From the NCBI GenBank assembly GCA_017883125.1, contig JADGOD010000266.1:1-7017 (forward strand): DNA of 7,017 nucleotides, in the 5' to 3' direction. The DNA is from Acidimicrobiales bacterium. Lineage in GTDB: Bacteria > Actinomycetota > Acidimicrobiia > Acidimicrobiales > RAAP-2. Positions 5,423 through 7,017 of the stretch are shown here, in pieces (positions within the stretch are counted from its first letter, which is position 1; every line of letters begins with the position of its first letter). The notes under the pieces were generated by a model. It had not been told where the DNA came from, ran no database searches, and saw nothing but the letters and a program-made list of their open reading frames with translations. A program made the translations under genes and the position numbers.

Positions 5423-6496
5423 ATGACACCGACGGCAAGGCTTTCCGCAGCGGGCCAGAGCATCTGGATCGACAACATCACCCGTGATCTCCTCGATGAC
5501 GGGACGATCGGGTCGTACATCGAGCGGTTCTCGGTCACCGGGCTCACCTCGAACCCGTCAATCTTCGAGAAGGCCGTCAAGAACTCGAGCGCCTACGACA
5601 GCCAGATCCGTGGCTTGACCGACATGGGGCTGAGCGACGAGGAGCTCTTCTTCGCCCTCGCCCTCGAGGACCTGACACGGGCGGCGGACCTCTTCGCCCC
5701 GGTCCACACCGCCACCGGCGGGGTCGACGGCTGGGTCTCGCTCGAGGTCTCCCCCGAGCTGGCCGACAACACCACCGACACGATCGAGGCGGCGCTGAGC
5801 CTCTATGAAGAGGCGACCCGCGACAACCTGTTCATCAAGATCCCCGGCACCCCGGCGGGCCTCCCCGCCATCACCGAGGTGATCGCGTCGGGGGTCCCGG
5901 TCAACGTCACCCTCCTGTTCTCGCCCGAGCAGTACGAGGCGGCGGCCGACGCCTACCTGGCCGGCCTCGAGCGGAGGGCGAAGAGGGGCGAGGATCTCAA
6001 CGTCGCATCGGTGGCCTCGCTCTTCATCAGCCGCTGGGACGTCGCCACGGCCAAGACGGTGCCCGCCGAGCTGGTCAACAGGATCGGCAACGCCGTCGGC
6101 GCCGAGGCCTACGCCTCCTATCGCCGCCTCGTGGCGACGCCGAGGGTCGCCGACCTGGTCGCCGCCGGTGCGCCGATCCAGCGGCTCCTCTTCGCCAGCA
6201 CGGGGACCAAGGACCCCGCGGCCTCCGACACGCTCTACGTCGAGAACCTGGCCGCTTCGGGAACCGTCAACACCATGCCGGACTCTACGCTGCTGGCCTT
6301 CCACGACCACGGAGAGCTCTCCGGCCTGCTTCCCGACGACGGCGGGACCGCCGCCGAGGTGCTGGGTACCGCCGGGGACCACGTCGACATCGACGCGCTG
6401 GCCACCAGGCTCCAGGAGGAGGGCAAGGACGCCTTCGTGGCCTCGTGGCGGTCCCTGCTCCGCTCGGTGGAGGACAAGGCCCGGGCGGTGGCGTGA
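5423..6496 (+). CDS. tal: Transaldolase
   Basis: Transaldolase moves a dihydroxyacetone unit between sedoheptulose 7-phosphate and glyceraldehyde 3-phosphate, giving erythrose 4-phosphate and fructose 6-phosphate in the cytoplasmic non-oxidative pentose phosphate pathway. From the ATG at 5423 the protein has 357 residues, close to the actinobacterial type. Family landmarks in order are AGQSIWIDNI (10-19, with catalytic Asp17), GLTSNPSIFEKA (40-51), NLFIKIPGTPAGLPAI (135-150, with Lys139 the expected Schiff-base lysine), NVTLLFS (161-167), SVASLFISRWD (196-206), ASTGTKDP (258-265) and NLAASGTVNTMPDSTL (275-290). All expected catalytic positions appear intact. The alternative ATG at 5405 would add six residues. 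The stop overlaps the next start as GTGA, so tal and pgi are translated as a coupled pair. Fructose 6-phosphate made by this enzyme is the substrate of the next gene's product. Confidence 0.96.
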   Translation: MTPTARLSAAGQSIWIDNITRDLLDDGTIGSYIERFSVTGLTSNPSIFEKAVKNSSAYDSQIRGLTDMGLSDEELFFALALEDLTRAADLFAPVHTATGGVDGWVSLEVSPELADNTTDTIEAALSLYEEATRDNLFIKIPGTPAGLPAITEVIASGVPVNVTLLFSPEQYEAAADAYLAGLERRAKRGEDLNVASVASLFISRWDVATAKTVPAELVNRIGNAVGAEAYASYRRLVATPRVADLVAAGAPIQRLLFASTGTKDPAASDTLYVENLAASGTVNTMPDSTLLAFHDHGELSGLLPDDGGTAAEVLGTAGDHVDIDALATRLQEEGKDAFVASWRSLLRSVEDKARAVA

Positions 6497-7017
6497 CCGA
6501 GACGGGGCGCCCCCAGATCACCTCGGCGCCTTCGTTCGGAGCGCTCGCCCGCTCGGCCGAGTCGCTGAGGTCGGCGTCGCTCTCCGAGCTCTTCGCCGCC
6601 GATCCGACACGCGTCGAGGCGATGACGCTCACGGCGGCAGGGATCACCGCAGACCTCTCCAAGAACCTCATCGACGCCGAGGCCCTCGCCGCCCTGGTCT
6701 CCCTGGCCCGCCAGACCGGTCTCGAGGCGTTCCGTGAAGCGATGCTCGGCGGTGATCACGTCAACACCTCTGAGGGCCGAGCCGTGCTGCACACCGCGAT
6801 GCGCGCCTCGAGGTCGTCGATCCTGGTGCTCGACGGCAGAGACGTCATCGCCGATGCGGTGGCCACCCTCGACGCCATGGGCGAGCTGACCGAGTCGGTC
6901 CTCCGCGGGTCCCGGGTGGGGGCCACCGGCGAGCGGTTCCGCCACGTGCTCGCCATCGGGATCGGGGGCTCGTACCTCGGTCCGGCCATGGCGGTCTCGG
7001 CCCTGAGGCGCCACGCC
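6493..7017 (+). CDS. pgi: Glucose-6-phosphate isomerase, N-terminal part (cut by the window end)
   Basis: The first 175 codons of glucose-6-phosphate isomerase are present; the gene runs past the right edge. The enzyme interconverts glucose 6-phosphate and fructose 6-phosphate in glycolysis, gluconeogenesis and the pentose phosphate cycle. Recognisable family blocks are ADLSKNLID (53-61), GGDHVNTSEGRAVLHTAMR (86-104, matching the family's NxTExRAVLHxALR) and VLAIGIGGSYLGPAM (152-166), the start of the sugar-phosphate-binding SIS fold. The catalytic Glu, His and Lys would lie in the missing part and cannot be judged. The GTG at 6493 overlaps the tal stop by four bases. No good Shine-Dalgarno site lies at normal distance (GGAGG at 6469-6473 is about 19 bases off), so expression probably depends on ribosomes finishing tal. 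Some bacteria carry a fused transaldolase/phosphoglucose isomerase; here they are separate overlapping frames. Confidence 0.95.
   Translation, partial: MTETGRPQITSAPSFGALARSAESLRSASLSELFAADPTRVEAMTLTAAGITADLSKNLIDAEALAALVSLARQTGLEAFREAMLGGDHVNTSEGRAVLHTAMRASRSSILVLDGRDVIADAVATLDAMGELTESVLRGSRVGATGERFRHVLAIGIGGSYLGPAMAVSALRRHA

Noticed and set aside
5558..6382. 274-codon minus-strand frame opposite transaldolase
   Set aside because: It is a shadow frame in GC-rich DNA, rich in Gly/Arg/Asp with no domain, opposite an unmistakable transaldolase.

Overview
The window is GC-rich coding DNA, with G or C at most third codon positions, GTG as well as ATG starts, and short or overlapping gene junctions. 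This fits a high-GC actinobacterium. The long Thr-rich linker and the adjacent tal and pgi genes would suit class Acidimicrobiia, but that placement is inference from style and not from a marker gene. I see no RNA genes, CRISPR array, insertion sequence or phage gene.

Layout. Positions 1-178 hold no gene I can support. From 179 to 2253 lies a two-gene plus-strand unit: a 7-helix membrane protein whose two short motifs recall PQ-loop/SWEET-like transporters, then a DUF2252 protein whose ATG overlaps the upstream stop (ATGA). A 116-base convergent gap follows. A membrane-anchored secretory-lipase-family hydrolase lies on the minus strand (2370-3644). It shares an 80-base divergent region with a plus-strand SAM-dependent methyltransferase (3725-4516). 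A small membrane protein with a Thr-rich extracytoplasmic stalk and a cytoplasmic helical domain follows (4628-5338). The window ends in central carbon metabolism: transaldolase (5423-6496) and the first 175 codons of glucose-6-phosphate isomerase (from 6493, cut by the window edge), which overlap by 4 bases (GTGA).

How the genes work together. Transaldolase and phosphoglucose isomerase link the non-oxidative pentose phosphate pathway to glycolysis and are almost certainly co-translated. The membrane protein and the DUF2252 protein are the other clear pair. The lipase-like gene, the methyltransferase and the Thr-rich protein look like independent units.

The points most worth a second look are these. 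The DUF2252 protein carries kinase-like motifs in what looks like circularly permuted order, and it is translationally coupled to an unnamed membrane protein. The lipase-family protein keeps its Ser and Asp but has Arg where the catalytic His is expected. The Thr-rich stalk is encoded by a near-pure ACN triplet tract. Nothing here is an obvious new defence or mobile system.
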